In this document: positions 9,544 to 19,671 of the stretch, one piece after another
Layout: each line of letters starts with the position of its first letter
Position numbering within the stretch: the stretch's first letter is position 1
Source: Entamoeba histolytica HM-1:IMSS
Taxonomy: Eukaryota > Evosea > Mastigamoebida > Endamoebidae
Reading direction: 5' to 3'
NCBI RefSeq assembly: GCF_000208925.1
Contig: NW_001914880.1
Span: forward strand, 84,777-117,433
Length of the DNA: 32,657 nt
Made by a program: the position numbers and the translations under genes
The notes under the pieces: model-generated
The model's database searches: none
What the model saw: only the letters and a program-made list of their open reading frames with translations
What the model was told of the DNA's origin: nothing

Positions 9544-10088
9544 TTCATTCAATTCTTTTTATTTTCCTATATACTTTTCTTTGAATTTTATTTTATTCCT
9601 TTATTTATTGATTTGAACAATATTTTTATAGTATTTAAAATTTTGTTCAACTTCCATTATGGGTATTTGAATAAATCAGACAAGTGTTGGTTATTTCATT
9701 GCCCCATCTTATTTTTAAGACAACTTATATTGTATTAAAGGACGTTTATTAAAGTACCCGTCAAACATTGATTTTTTAATGAAAATATAATTAGAAAAGT
9801 ATCGTTTTATTAAATTGCTGAAATGATTTCCCGAAAAATTAGGAGAATAAGAAGAATTAACTAAAAATAGGAATAATAGAAGCAACAAACGAACTTGTAG
9901 AATCATAAAGAAGAAATATAATGAAGAACTTGAAAAATCACAAATTTGTGAAATAAAAACATAAATAAAATGAAAAAAGTAGGAAGATTCGGCAAGAATC
10001 AACAAACTTCTAATCAAAAGTTACAAAGGGAATGAGAAAAATATGAACAATGACAAGAAGAGAATAGAAGATCCAAGGATCATTTGAG
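9544..10088. other. Intergenic region with a perfect 14-base palindrome
   Basis: No gene seen. A perfect palindrome TCACAAATTTGTGA lies at 9938-9951 upstream of the 10112 gene. The rest is AT-rich with stops in all frames. Confidence 0.5.
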
Positions 10089-10111
10089 GAACTCATATTA
10101 AATGTAAAAGA
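10089..10111 (+). promoter_or_regulatory. GAACT element before 10112 gene
   Basis: GGAACT at 10088-10093, about 20 bases before the ATG, in the position typical of the Entamoeba GAAC core element. Confidence 0.35.
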
Positions 10112-10675
10112 ATGATGGACATGCCTATTAAACAGAAAAGACAACCCGAGAGTTGTAGAAAGTCAGCTTTTCAATGGGTACAATTACCATCAAATTGCTA
10201 TATTATTGATAGTGCAGATAATGAATTTTATGAAAAGAGAGATCAATCTTTATTTAAGAAATTATATAAAGGAAAGAATTTTGAATTAACTGCAGATGAA
10301 ATGATGTCTTCTAGAGCTTGGACTGAACGTTCTACTGTTTATGTCTTGCTTAAATATTTTTATTGGAAATATACTGAACCATCAGTTATGTCATTACATG
10401 AAATGTATAAAACAATTGCAGCTTCTGTTGCTCTTGATATGGGAATCAATAAAACTTCCACTCAAATAAGAGATAAAATTAATAATGTAAAAAGTGGTTA
10501 TAAAAAGGACAAAAAAGCTCTTCGTAGTTCTCCTCATTCAGATACTATTTCCTTAAAATACATATCATCTACATTGTATGACGTGATGGATAAGTACTTT
10601 GATGAGTCGAAAGTGAAAGAATATGGTGATGTTTTAAAAGAAGTGTCAAAAGACATTCATCAACTTCTTCATTAA
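10112..10675 (+). CDS. Putative trihelix / Myb-SANT-like DNA-binding protein
   Basis: Predicted 187 residues; not a family I can name with certainty. The central part (about residues 65-145) starts with SSRAWTERSTVYVLLKYFYW, continues through a helix with SLHEMYKTIA, and ends with STQIRDKINNVKSGYKKDKK. A Trp at the start of helix 1 and a T-QI--KI-N-K--YKK-K pattern in helix 3 is the layout of trihelix/MADF-like DNA-binding domains. The N-terminus is basic (KQKRQ) and could serve nuclear import. No membrane segment or signal peptide. ATGs at 10112 and 10115 are equivalent candidates. A transcription-factor role is inference. Confidence 0.65.
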   Translation: MMDMPIKQKRQPESCRKSAFQWVQLPSNCYIIDSADNEFYEKRDQSLFKKLYKGKNFELTADEMMSSRAWTERSTVYVLLKYFYWKYTEPSVMSLHEMYKTIAASVALDMGINKTSTQIRDKINNVKSGYKKDKKALRSSPHSDTISLKYISSTLYDVMDKYFDESKVKEYGDVLKEVSKDIHQLLH

Positions 10676-12387
10676 TTTTCTCATATATATGTTGTAGATA
10701 ATTTAATTGATTTATTTATGCTACTCTCTTTGTTTTTGTAATTTCTCTTTATGTAGGTGTGTGTAGCATTGAGAATATTATCGTATTTGAAATACATCAA
10801 CAATCAGTAATAGATGTGTTTGACTCTTTTCAAAATGGTTTTACATCCCTGATAAAAATTAATATTTTTTATTGTTTTTTATATCATTAGAAATACCAAC
10901 TCATCTTTATTGAATTACATCATTTTTGAAGTTCAATAAATCAGAGAAAGTTGGTGTTATTGTAATAAAAATAATGTATGGGTTGTAATAAATAGAAATT
11001 TAAGACTATACTCCCACCAGAGATATTTTAAGGTTTTTAAAGAGTTGGCAATAAACAACTATTATTGGTTAATATGGTTAAAGAGGTTTAATTTTAAAGA
11101 ATAATAAATATAAGATATTTCAACAAGACTACTAAGAAGGAGAATAGGGATATTATGATACTTCATCTATTAGTTGAGATGTTGTAATATAACTTTCAAA
11201 TAAACTAATGAACCTTTTTTAGAAGTAAAGAATCTTTGTATGAAATAATTATTGTATTTCATGTTTAATTATAATCCTACTTTTCCAATTTAAATAAAAA
11301 GATCAATAGTAGTATTTCAAGACATAAGGGGGTAATTGTCATTCATCTTTTTGTTCTTTTTAAACAATACACAATTCAATTAAATACCAAAAGAATAGAA
11401 TTGACTGAAGTATTGTCATAAGTTATTTTTATTTTCATTACATGTTAGCAGTTATTATCAAAAAACTTGGCTTTAATTTCCCAATTAATAATGACTAATA
11501 TAACTCTAATCAAATAAAAATAACCAAATAACTAACTGTGTTTCATACAGAGAATATTAATTGTATTAATAGAATTTATTTATTTAAACAAATATTAAAT
11601 TCCATTTTCATTTTTTTAAAAGCAAAATATTTATGAAAAATACCAGTCATTTATCAAATATATCCTTTAATTACATTTGGTTATCAACCAAAAAATAAAG
11701 ATATTATTCATTCATTGTATTATAATTATTTATTGTGACAAACATTTAAATATTCAAAGGATAATCTTTATATTACTTTTTGTATCTCTTTCTTTACTTC
11801 TATTGAATGATATTCATTTAAATACATTCCATATTAATCCTTTTAATTCCTTGGAAAATAAATTTATTTTTTTTTGAGTAAAGAGTCTGTTATTAAATGA
11901 AGTAAAAAATCCTATTTGTTTTGTTTGGAACGGTTAAAAGATGAATGGTTTCTGTTTTTCTTCAAATTGTTTTATTCAAAGCTTAAAACAAAATAACTCC
12001 ATTGAGACACACAAAACACATTCGATTTTATCATGAATAATTTCTCATAGTTTATGTTATTAAACATTAGTTTATGTAATTTAAGAAGTATTTTTAATCT
12101 TTTTTTGAATCAAAATTTAGTAAGTCAAATTTAAAATTTGTGACACTTAGAGAAGTGTTTGAAAGAGGTTATATTGCAATTTCATTTGGGTACAATGTTG
12201 TGGACAATAAGGGGTGTATATCTTTTTTTTAACTTTTGAAAACCATGAGCTGAAGTAAGGAAAAAGACATGAAAAGAATAAGTTTTTGAGTGAACAAACA
12301 AGGGATATGAAAATTATCTTACTTAACTTTACAGAGGATTTATGGATTAATTAAAATACTCTGATTTTTGTTCTTCACAAAAATCAT
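10676..12387. other. 1.7 kb gene-free region
   Basis: The longest gene-poor stretch outside the LINE remnants. No ATG-initiated frame of note; the 66-codon frame at 11677 starts with TTG and is a hydrophobic low-complexity translation of AT-rich DNA. Inverted repeats include TTGGTTatcAACCAA near 11679. I recognise no tRNA, rRNA or SINE. It may hold the upstream control region of the K+ transporter, an unrecognised RNA, or dead repeat sequence. Confidence 0.5.
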
Positions 12388-12453
12388 AATGAACTGGTAA
12401 AGAAACGAAAGAAGTTTTAAAATTAAACTCATTTCAAAAACAATCTTTTAACA
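12388..12453 (+). promoter_or_regulatory. Core promoter of K+ transporter: exact AATGAACT GAAC box
   Basis: AATGAACT at 12388-12395 matches the published Entamoeba GAAC consensus exactly. AAACTCATTTCAAAAA follows just before the ATG and resembles the initiator region. Confidence 0.55.
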
Positions 12454-14655
12454 ATGAGTAATAAACATTCTGAACTGAATGAAACTCAAGAAGCTGTTCA
12501 ATCTAGTATGCAGAAACCAGAAGAAAAAGTTGTGTCTGAAAGGGGTAACACAGAATCAAATAAAGTTAATGATGAGAGTGTAAATCCAGTTATTCCTTCA
12601 CTTAATAAACATCCTGACAAACAGGAGTTTGTTGAGATTGAAATGGATAATCAAGTAGGTGATTCAAAATCTTATGGTCAATCTCAAAGTGATAAAGAAA
12701 GTGTTGTTGCACAACCAACAAGGTGGTATTCTCATAATGTTTCACCTTCATTAATTTCCGATTCTTGTGAATGGGGACAAATAAAACCTGAGAGTTGTCA
12801 ATCAGAAATGATTAAAGGAACAAACAGTGAAGATTCATCAGAAACGAGTATTGCCTCAGTGTCAAATCAAATTAGTAAGAGAGTGCGTCCAGTTGTAGCG
12901 TTCAAAGATGGGAGTAATGAAGATGATGAACAAGGAAGAAGTGATGATAATTTTGAAGATGAAAATGAAATAAAAGAAGACAAGACATTACCGTGTCATG
13001 ACTTAGGACATTATGTTGCACGATTAAGAACAATTATATATCCCAATTTTTTAAATTATTATTTGATGCATTTCTTATTTTTTACTGCTCTTTGTTTTGT
13101 TGGAGCAATTATTATGATTCTTATTGATAGTAACATAAATTATATTGATGCATTATATACAGCTGTTTCTTCCTACACAGGAAGTGGACTAACAGTTTTT
13201 GATCTTACAAAAGTAAAATTTGGCATTCAATTTATTTCATATTTATTAACCTTTATCGGATCTATTGTATTAGATAGTTCATACTACATCCTTATTAAAT
13301 TGTTCCGTATGGGTACTAAAAAACAAACAAAGTCGTTAGAAGGGACTGCTCCTCAAGTAGTGATTGATGCTGCTATTGCTCAAGCAAGGCATATTAACTC
13401 AACAGAAACAAAAACATCTATATTGCTTCTAGCTGTTATTTGGTTATATAATATTATTGTTCAAATAATAGGATTTCTTCTTTTATTAATTGCATTTGCA
13501 AAAGATAAAGATAAAATAGAAGCTACAGGGGTTAATTGGGTTTGGTTTACACTTTACCAAACTAATTCAGCATTTAATAACTGTGGAATTGTTTTATCAT
13601 CTAATAGCTTAGTGTCTTTTTCAAATAATGCTGGAGTTAGTATCGTTACATCTATATTAACAGTATTAGGAAATACATGTTATCCAATTGTTTTAAGAGG
13701 AATTATAGAATTATTGGGTATTGTTCTTAAATGTACACGTTATAATAAAATTGTTCAATATATTTTACGTTATCCACGTAGATGTTCAACACATATTTAC
13801 CCAAGAAAAGCAACTATATGGTTAGTTATTGTATTTCTTATGATTACATTTTCTGAATTTATTATTCAAATGTCACTTGATTTTAAGAATTTTGAAGATA
13901 TTCCCGTTGGGTATAGAACAATTGATATATTTGCTCAAAGTATTTCAACAAGAACTGCTGGATTTGCTTTCTTAGATTTTAGTAAAATATCAAGTGGGTG
14001 TTATGTTATGATGATTGGATTTATGTATTTATCATCATATCCCATAACTGTTACATTGAGAGAAACCAATCCATATTTAAGACATAAAGAAAATTCTAAT
14101 CAAGACAGTGGTATTGTTTATCAAGCAAAAAATATGTTAGCATGGGATGTGGTTTGTTTTTATTCATTTTATTTCTTAATTTGTTGTTGTGAACAAGATG
14201 CATTAAGAAAAGACTATACATATACTGAGTTCATGATTCTTTTTGAAGTTATCAGTGCATATGGTACTGTAGGATATTCACTTCCAATGACAAATGGCGC
14301 ATATTCTGTTTCTGGTGGATTTAGACCTATTTGTAAATTATTTATATGTTGTGTAATGATGTTTGGTAAACATCGAGGATTTCCAGAAAGAGTTGATAGA
14401 GGATTTACTCCATACCAAATTGTTATTAATAGAAAAGAGAATGAAGATTCAAGTTTGGAGTGTCAAGTTAATGATAGAGATGAAAAAAAAATTAGAAAAG
14501 AAGAAAAAGCAAAAGTTCAGTCAGAAAATAATAAAGAAGTTAATACAAGTACTTCTATAATTAGTGCTGTAGATACTCCATTAAATCTTCCTCAAAGAAG
14601 TCAAATTGGTTCAAGAAATTATGATGAAATTACTTTTAGAAATAATGACTTATAA
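12454..14655 (+). CDS. Trk/Ktr/HKT-type potassium transporter
   Basis: Predicted 733 residues. Takes up K+ (or Na+) across a membrane using four membrane-pore-membrane units. The first ~190 residues are hydrophilic and Ser/Glu/Asp-rich. The four pore loops are visible with their filter glycines: SSYTGSGLTV (about residue 242), FNNCGIVLSS (about 374), STRTAGFAF (about 498) and SAYGTVGYSL (about 600). All four having Gly suggests K+ selectivity by HKT/Trk rules. The segment FGKHRGFPERVDRG after the last unit is typical of fungal Trk proteins. The C-terminal ~80 residues are charged and cytosolic. It converges on the kinase gene, with 75 bases between the stop codons. Confidence 0.93.
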   Translation: MSNKHSELNETQEAVQSSMQKPEEKVVSERGNTESNKVNDESVNPVIPSLNKHPDKQEFVEIEMDNQVGDSKSYGQSQSDKESVVAQPTRWYSHNVSPSLISDSCEWGQIKPESCQSEMIKGTNSEDSSETSIASVSNQISKRVRPVVAFKDGSNEDDEQGRSDDNFEDENEIKEDKTLPCHDLGHYVARLRTIIYPNFLNYYLMHFLFFTALCFVGAIIMILIDSNINYIDALYTAVSSYTGSGLTVFDLTKVKFGIQFISYLLTFIGSIVLDSSYYILIKLFRMGTKKQTKSLEGTAPQVVIDAAIAQARHINSTETKTSILLLAVIWLYNIIVQIIGFLLLLIAFAKDKDKIEATGVNWVWFTLYQTNSAFNNCGIVLSSNSLVSFSNNAGVSIVTSILTVLGNTCYPIVLRGIIELLGIVLKCTRYNKIVQYILRYPRRCSTHIYPRKATIWLVIVFLMITFSEFIIQMSLDFKNFEDIPVGYRTIDIFAQSISTRTAGFAFLDFSKISSGCYVMMIGFMYLSSYPITVTLRETNPYLRHKENSNQDSGIVYQAKNMLAWDVVCFYSFYFLICCCEQDALRKDYTYTEFMILFEVISAYGTVGYSLPMTNGAYSVSGGFRPICKLFICCVMMFGKHRGFPERVDRGFTPYQIVINRKENEDSSLECQVNDRDEKKIRKEEKAKVQSENNKEVNTSTSIISAVDTPLNLPQRSQIGSRNYDEITFRNNDL

Positions 14656-14730
14656 AAAATACAAAAATTAAATAAAAAATATTTTAAAGAAATTTTAGTT
14701 TAAAAAAAAAAAAATTAATAATAATTATTA

Positions 14731-16560
14731 TCACAATCCTTGAAATAATCTCGTGTCATTAGATAATCCTATTTCGGATATATTATCTATTGTAGTTTGA
14801 AATGATTTAAGTGAAAATGAATTTTCTTCTATTTGTTCATTCATTGAAAGTACTGGTGTTTTTTCAATTTCTTCTTTTGAAAAAGGTTGAATGAAAGATG
14901 GGTCAGATAATTCATTTTGTTGAAAGGTTTTAAAATGATCAAATTGAATTTCATCCATTCCAGTATCAACAACAGTTGAAGTTGAACTTCTAGGAGAAAA
15001 GCCATGTTTTTTTTTATTATCATGAAAAATGTTAAGTAAACTTGTTTTCTTTTTTTTATGAATAAATTGGTCATCTTCTTCTAATAAAGGTTTAGTTTTT
15101 CTTCTTGCCCTTTCATTAGGGTCTTTTATTTTCTTAGAATAAGGACATTCAAATGAGTCATTAGTATGTGCTGGCTTTGAAAGAAATTCATTACCATATG
15201 AAACAATAGAAGATGTTTGTTGTTCTGGGTAAATAGTATTGAACTTTTCTTCTCTTTGAGTAAAGGGGCATTCTTCCATAGCATTTTGTGAAACATAAAT
15301 TGATTTTGTTTGATAATGTAATTCAGATAAAATAGGAAGTAAAAAAGTATAATGTAATATTTGTGCTGCATTTGGTCTTGATATTGGATTTTCTTGAAGA
15401 ATACAACGAAGAAGTAATTCTATTTCTAATGGAGTATCATCAGTAATTTGTAATTCATACATATTTTTTGGTTTTTTAAAAGGAAAAAGAAATAACATAT
15501 TATATAACATTACCCCACAACTCCATATATCTGATGCCTGATCATATGAATTAGATGTACTAATCTCTGGAGCTAAATAATCTAATGTACCTACAAATGT
15601 AGAACATCCTTCTATTGTTGCTTTTTTGGCAATACCAAAATCAGCTAATTTAGCATTTCCATCTTTTGTAAGAAGAATATTATCAGGTTTAATGTCTCGA
15701 TGAATAATTCCATTATCATGAACATATTCTAATGCAATCATTATTTGACCAAATAACTTTCTACATCTATTTAACTCAATTAACCCAAATACTTGATCTT
15801 TTTCATCTGAGTTTTTGATTTTTTTGCTTCGTTCATTTTCAATTAATTGTTGTAAACTTCCACCAGAAACATATTCCATAACAATATACATTGTAGTTTC
15901 ATGATTATACATTCCATTTACTTTAACAACATATTGATGTTGTAATTTTTTTAATGTTTCAACTTCTTCTAAAATAGGTTTCATAACTTCTTCACTAATA
16001 GCTTTATTCTTTTTATCAATAACTTTAACAGCAACAGAATGTTCATCACTTTCTTCGTTTTCAAATCCTTTTTCTTTGTATAGGATAACTTTAGCAGTAG
16101 TTCCTTGACCAAGTGTTTTTATGATTGAATATTTTTCTGAAAAAGATACAACTTCATTATCAATAAAAATATAAGTTTTAAGTTTTGATCCAATACATAA
16201 CTCACATGGTAATGTAACTACTGTAGAGTTATTATGCTCTAATGTACCATTAACCATTGTTCCATTTGAAGATTCGTCTTCAAAAAAAATTTCCCCATCA
16301 TCTGTTCTTCTTATACTACATTGTTTTCTACTACAGGACACATTATTACTAATAATAACATCATTATTCCCTGATCTTCCAATTGTATATTTGTCTTTAG
16401 ACAGTTGTAATACAGTAATAACACCACCATCATCAGCACGTAATGTTGCCCAAACACTTGGCTTTCTTAACTTTTGAGTAGGAGCATCAACTTGAGTACA
16501 ATTTTGAGTACATTCTTGTGTGCATGCTTGAGTACAAGTTTGTGTCTCAGCAAATTCCAT
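14731..16560 (-). CDS. FHA-domain Ser/Thr kinase, Chk2/Rad53/Cds1 type
   Basis: Predicted 609 residues. Layout matches DNA-damage checkpoint kinase Chk2: an N-terminal TQ cluster (TQ at residues 6, 10, 14, 18, 22 and 28), an FHA phosphopeptide-binding domain (about 45-130; GRSGNNDV, SRKQC, SSNGTMVNG), then the kinase (about 144-405): GQGTTAKV loop, VAVK (K179), HRDIKPDN (287-294), DFG (307-309), GTLDYLAPE. The usual FHA His after SR- is Gln (SRKQ). The C-terminal ~200 residues are low-complexity with a basic cluster (HKKKKT) that could be a nuclear signal. The period-4 TQxC run with four Cys (9, 13, 17, 21) is unusual. Start ATG is the only good one; intronless. Confidence 0.92.
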   Translation of the reverse strand: MEFAETQTCTQACTQECTQNCTQVDAPTQKLRKPSVWATLRADDGGVITVLQLSKDKYTIGRSGNNDVIISNNVSCSRKQCSIRRTDDGEIFFEDESSNGTMVNGTLEHNNSTVVTLPCELCIGSKLKTYIFIDNEVVSFSEKYSIIKTLGQGTTAKVILYKEKGFENEESDEHSVAVKVIDKKNKAISEEVMKPILEEVETLKKLQHQYVVKVNGMYNHETTMYIVMEYVSGGSLQQLIENERSKKIKNSDEKDQVFGLIELNRCRKLFGQIMIALEYVHDNGIIHRDIKPDNILLTKDGNAKLADFGIAKKATIEGCSTFVGTLDYLAPEISTSNSYDQASDIWSCGVMLYNMLFLFPFKKPKNMYELQITDDTPLEIELLLRCILQENPISRPNAAQILHYTFLLPILSELHYQTKSIYVSQNAMEECPFTQREEKFNTIYPEQQTSSIVSYGNEFLSKPAHTNDSFECPYSKKIKDPNERARRKTKPLLEEDDQFIHKKKKTSLLNIFHDNKKKHGFSPRSSTSTVVDTGMDEIQFDHFKTFQQNELSDPSFIQPFSKEEIEKTPVLSMNEQIEENSFSLKSFQTTIDNISEIGLSNDTRLFQGL

Positions 16561-16716
16561 TTATTTCATAGAATTTTTTCTTTCTTTTTTTTTATTTTTT
16601 CTTTTTTATTAAAAAAATGGATTTATTTATAATTCATTTATAGTTTTATATAGCATTTTTTTAAGAAAGTAATTAATTTATAAAAAAAACATTTTAGTAT
16701 AAAAAACAATATTAAT

Positions 16717-17388
16717 TTACAACAAAATGCATTTTTTTGTTTTTACTTTTCTATTGTTGATTTTTTTTTGTGACTGCAACTTTCTGTCAGAATGTTGATT
16801 GTGTTTTAATCCTTTTCTACAAGACATTATTGAATCAAAAGAAGTAAAAGAAAATGACATTAAGTCTTCTTGTTGTTCAAAATATTTTCTAAGGATTTCA
16901 TTCATTATTACTTTAACTTGAGCAGGATCTTCTTTCATAGATACTTCATAATAAAGAGCATCATTTTCTTTTGCTGTTTCTTGTATTTGAACATTTCTTT
17001 CTCTTCCTTCTTTTTGATCTACTTTGGTAACAACTAAAACCATTATTTCTTTCTGACATAGTGCATAGTTTGGACTTCTTGAAAAGCCATCAAAGAAGTT
17101 AGGTGTTGCTTCATCATTTTGAGCAATAAAGAAAATATGAATTGTCCCCATTTTACCAAAGTCAATAGTTCTTAAATTATTGCTACAAGTAAATGCATTT
17201 CCACTAAACTCAGTTATTGTTGTTTGAACAGTAACATTTTCATATTGAAGCTCAACATCAGTAGTTTCCTTATCTGATGATGGGTTATATTGTTTATCAA
17301 ATGGAAGAGACTGAAGTGGTTTGAGGAAAGTAGTTTTGCCACAATTAAGATAGCCAAAGAGTACTACACTAACTTTTTGTTCTTCCAT
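16717..17388 (-). CDS. Atypical Ras-like small GTPase with C-terminal CAAX box
   Basis: Predicted 223 residues. P-loop GYLNCGKTT (residues 12-20) is a clear G1 motif. G4 is TKVD. The G3 position reads TEFSGN in place of the usual DxxG, and the switch regions do not match Ras, Rho, Rab or Arf. Strand order and length otherwise fit a small GTPase. The end is a long basic Ser/Lys tail (KLQSQKKINNRKVKTKK) closing in CILL, a CAAX box with Leu that favours geranylgeranyl attachment; the basic stretch next to it fits inner-plasma-membrane binding. Hydrolysis may be altered because of the G3 change. Subfamily not recognised. Lies 156 bases downstream in transcription-neutral spacing from the kinase start. 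Confidence 0.75.
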   Translation of the reverse strand: MEEQKVSVVLFGYLNCGKTTFLKPLQSLPFDKQYNPSSDKETTDVELQYENVTVQTTITEFSGNAFTCSNNLRTIDFGKMGTIHIFFIAQNDEATPNFFDGFSRSPNYALCQKEIMVLVVTKVDQKEGRERNVQIQETAKENDALYYEVSMKEDPAQVKVIMNEILRKYFEQQEDLMSFSFTSFDSIMSCRKGLKHNQHSDRKLQSQKKINNRKVKTKKCILL

Positions 17389-17721
17389 TCTTCTGTTATT
17401 TTTTGATCATTTTCAGTTTTAAATTAGAGAGAGTATAGTCTCTAGACGAAATGATGGGAGTTGATATAAATATATCTAAAGTATTAACATTCTTTCTTAA
17501 TTTTGTCGTAGAATAAATCCTATCTAATTCAAATCAAAATATTGACATTTTCGAATAAATAAATACACTAATAATAGACTATGATTGTACAAAAATAATG
17601 ATTATTCCAAATTATATGAAGAATTTCTAATTTTATATAACTTAAATGATTGTAGTTTCTATATTTAATTAATAAATTAAAAAAATGCAAAAAATATCGG
17701 AAGTCGCAGAGTTATCCTCAT
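17389..17721. other. Intergenic region between GTPase start and DPH1 stop
   Basis: 333 AT-rich bases with no gene. A short perfect hairpin AGAGAgtatagTCTCT lies near 17427. Likely the upstream region of the GTPase gene. Confidence 0.5.
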
Positions 17722-18870
17722 TCAATTATATGACGCACACCATTTCCCTTCTGCTGGAATACTCCAATTATCCATTGGAATAAAGTCAAGTGTAGCCTTA
17801 ACGCTATCATCGAATGCAGCAAATGCTTCATAAGGAGTAATTAAAACTTGTCTAAAATCTTCTCCCCAATCAATACTCAATCTTGGACATGCAACTTGGA
17901 CCCAAACCTTAACCTCTTTATAACTGTCTAATATTGCAGTTGATATTTCATCAGCATAAGTAACTACTGGTATTTTATTATTCTTTTCTAATAAATTAAT
18001 AATATTATCGGTAACTTTTTGATTTCCTTGACGACCAAGAGTACTAGTAATAACACCAATATATTTTTCTTTTCTTGCGGTATCAATTTTAGTTCTATAT
18101 TATTAGTTCGATCTTTCATTTTTTTTTAATAAATTATACAAACTTCATTATTTGTTTAAATTTTTCTTTATTAACAAAAACAGGAACAAGTGTTTGATTT
18201 CTTGGGTCATATGAATAAACTTTATTATCTGGATAATTATATGCAACAGCCTCGGCATGGAAAAGTCCTCCTCCAATAAAAACAACACTCATTTCTCTTT
18301 GTTCTAATGGAGGAACTGTACATCCTAAAGTAATACCTTCTGGTAATGGATCAATTTTAGGAAGAATAACATTGAATTGAGTTAATGATTGTTTTAATTG
18401 TTGTAGATATGGTTCATATTGAATTGTTGCAACAATTGCAAGGTCTAATTTTTTATCCAATTGTTTATTAATATTATTTATTAATGGTTCAAGAAGAATA
18501 TCAGCTACAACAGGTATATACATACTTGCAACTTTTAAGCAATGAGGAGGAACTAACAGAATTAAATTATATTCCAAAAAGTAATATATTTAAAAAGAAA
18601 GAACCCTACTAACAAACTTAATGGTGAATGACCAAAATGAACAAGAAAGTCTGAGTGAATATAAGCTGTAAATCTATCATCAACACAACATGCTCCATAA
18701 ACATAGTCGGTGTATAATATAAATTCAACATTTGGTAATTGTTGTTCTAATCTTTGTTGAAGACCAACACCTTGAGAAATAAGACCTTCAGGGAATTGAA
18801 GTACAACCCTCTTACAATTTCTCGAAGTAACTTCTTTAATAATTTCACTCTCCTTTAAATCAAATTGCAT
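17722..18870 (-). CDS. DPH1: DPH1, diphthamide synthase 4Fe-4S subunit (three exons)
   Basis: Joined from 18870-18618, 18552-18144 and 18094-17722 (minus strand); 344 residues. DPH1 with DPH2 makes the first step of diphthamide on elongation factor 2, moving the 3-amino-3-carboxypropyl group of S-adenosylmethionine to His by radical chemistry. The joined protein shows YGACCVDD, LVHFGHSPLIPP (across intron 1), TLGCTVPP, GVITSTLGRQGN (just after intron 2) and VACPRLSIDWGEDF. Cysteines at 61 (or 62), 162 and 290 have the spacing of the three Fe-S ligands of archaeal Dph2/DPH1. Without splicing the exons look like separate fragments. Both introns have GTTTGT donors and TAG acceptors, and the joins keep frame (total 1035 bases). 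Complete and likely functional. Confidence 0.93.
18095..18143 (-). other. DPH1 intron 2 (49 bases)
   Basis: GTTTGTATAA donor, AATATAG acceptor; joins MK to TKIDTARKEKYIG in frame. Confidence 0.9.
18553..18617 (-). other. DPH1 intron 1 (65 bases)
   Basis: GTTTGTTAGT donor, CTGTTAG acceptor; joins GHSPL to IPPHCLK in frame, restoring a conserved family motif. Confidence 0.92.
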
Positions 18871-18999
18871 TGATTAAGAATTACTAGTTTTTCATGAAGA
18901 AGTTTAAGAAGCTAAATTCTTTTAATAAGGTAGTTTTGATTTGGTTAGTCAAAAATAAGGAAAAAGAATAAAAACTTAATCAACTAAATTAAATTCTTA

Positions 19000-19311
19000 T
19001 TATTTTTGTTGAGCTTTCATTGATTTAATCAATCGTTCTTGAGCATCATTAACTTTTTGAGCCAAAGAAGCATCCATTGGTTCAAGTTTTTTAATATCAT
19101 TTTCTAAATTGTCACGCTTTTCTTTAATATCTTTTTTTAATGTTTCATAATCAGATAACACAAAAGCTTTACCTAATGATACATAAATTTCTTTTGGTTG
19201 AACTTGTAATTCATCAATAACATTCTCTATTCGATAAAGTTCTTTTTGCATCGTCATCATTCGTGAATGAACATTATTATATTGTCTTACAGATGATTGA
19301 TACTCTTCCAT
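19000..19311 (-). CDS. Prefoldin subunit 1 (beta-type)
   Basis: Predicted 103 residues. Prefoldin is a six-subunit cytosolic chaperone that hands nascent actin and tubulin to the CCT chaperonin. Two coiled-coil helices flank a beta-hairpin region with EIYVSLGKAFVLSDYETLKKDI, which fits the prefoldin-1 pattern (VY...G+.F.L). The length is right for the subunit. Single exon, 129 bases upstream of the DPH1 start on the same strand, and divergent from the CH-domain gene. Confidence 0.8.
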   Translation of the reverse strand: MEEYQSSVRQYNNVHSRMMTMQKELYRIENVIDELQVQPKEIYVSLGKAFVLSDYETLKKDIKEKRDNLENDIKKLEPMDASLAQKVNDAQERLIKSMKAQQK

Positions 19312-19671
19312 TTCCTATTATATTTAATAGTTTTATAGTTTGAACGCTTATTACTATTTTTTATTATTATTTTTCTATAATTTTACTATTTTCATTTTTA
19401 TATTTTAGTTCTTTTCTTTGTATTATTTGTTATTGCTTTAAACAATAATAATGTCTTAGTTCATAAGAATGAATGTGAACACGTCATTGTTAGTAATGCA
19501 AAGTTAATCAAATATAGAAAAAGAAATGGGAACAAAAAGAATTAATTGCCATTAAAAAGAAATCAATTGTGGACAAATGTTTGATTATCTCAAAACAGAA
19601 GTTGATGGAAAGTCTAAAAAGGGTTTTGTTGTATGACTCTTAAACTCTAAAAGAAAGAAAAAAATCAAATT
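19312..19671. other. Divergent intergenic region
   Basis: 360 AT-rich bases between the divergent prefoldin and CH-domain genes; must hold both promoters. I see no convincing GAAC box or RNA gene. Confidence 0.5.

Noticed and set aside
11677..11877. 66-codon frame in the long gap
   Set aside because: Starts with TTG, has no ATG or motif, and reads as low-complexity AT-rich DNA.
18134..18870. DPH1 read as two broken pseudogene fragments
   Set aside because: Two consensus introns restore a full 344-residue protein with all three Fe-S cysteines.
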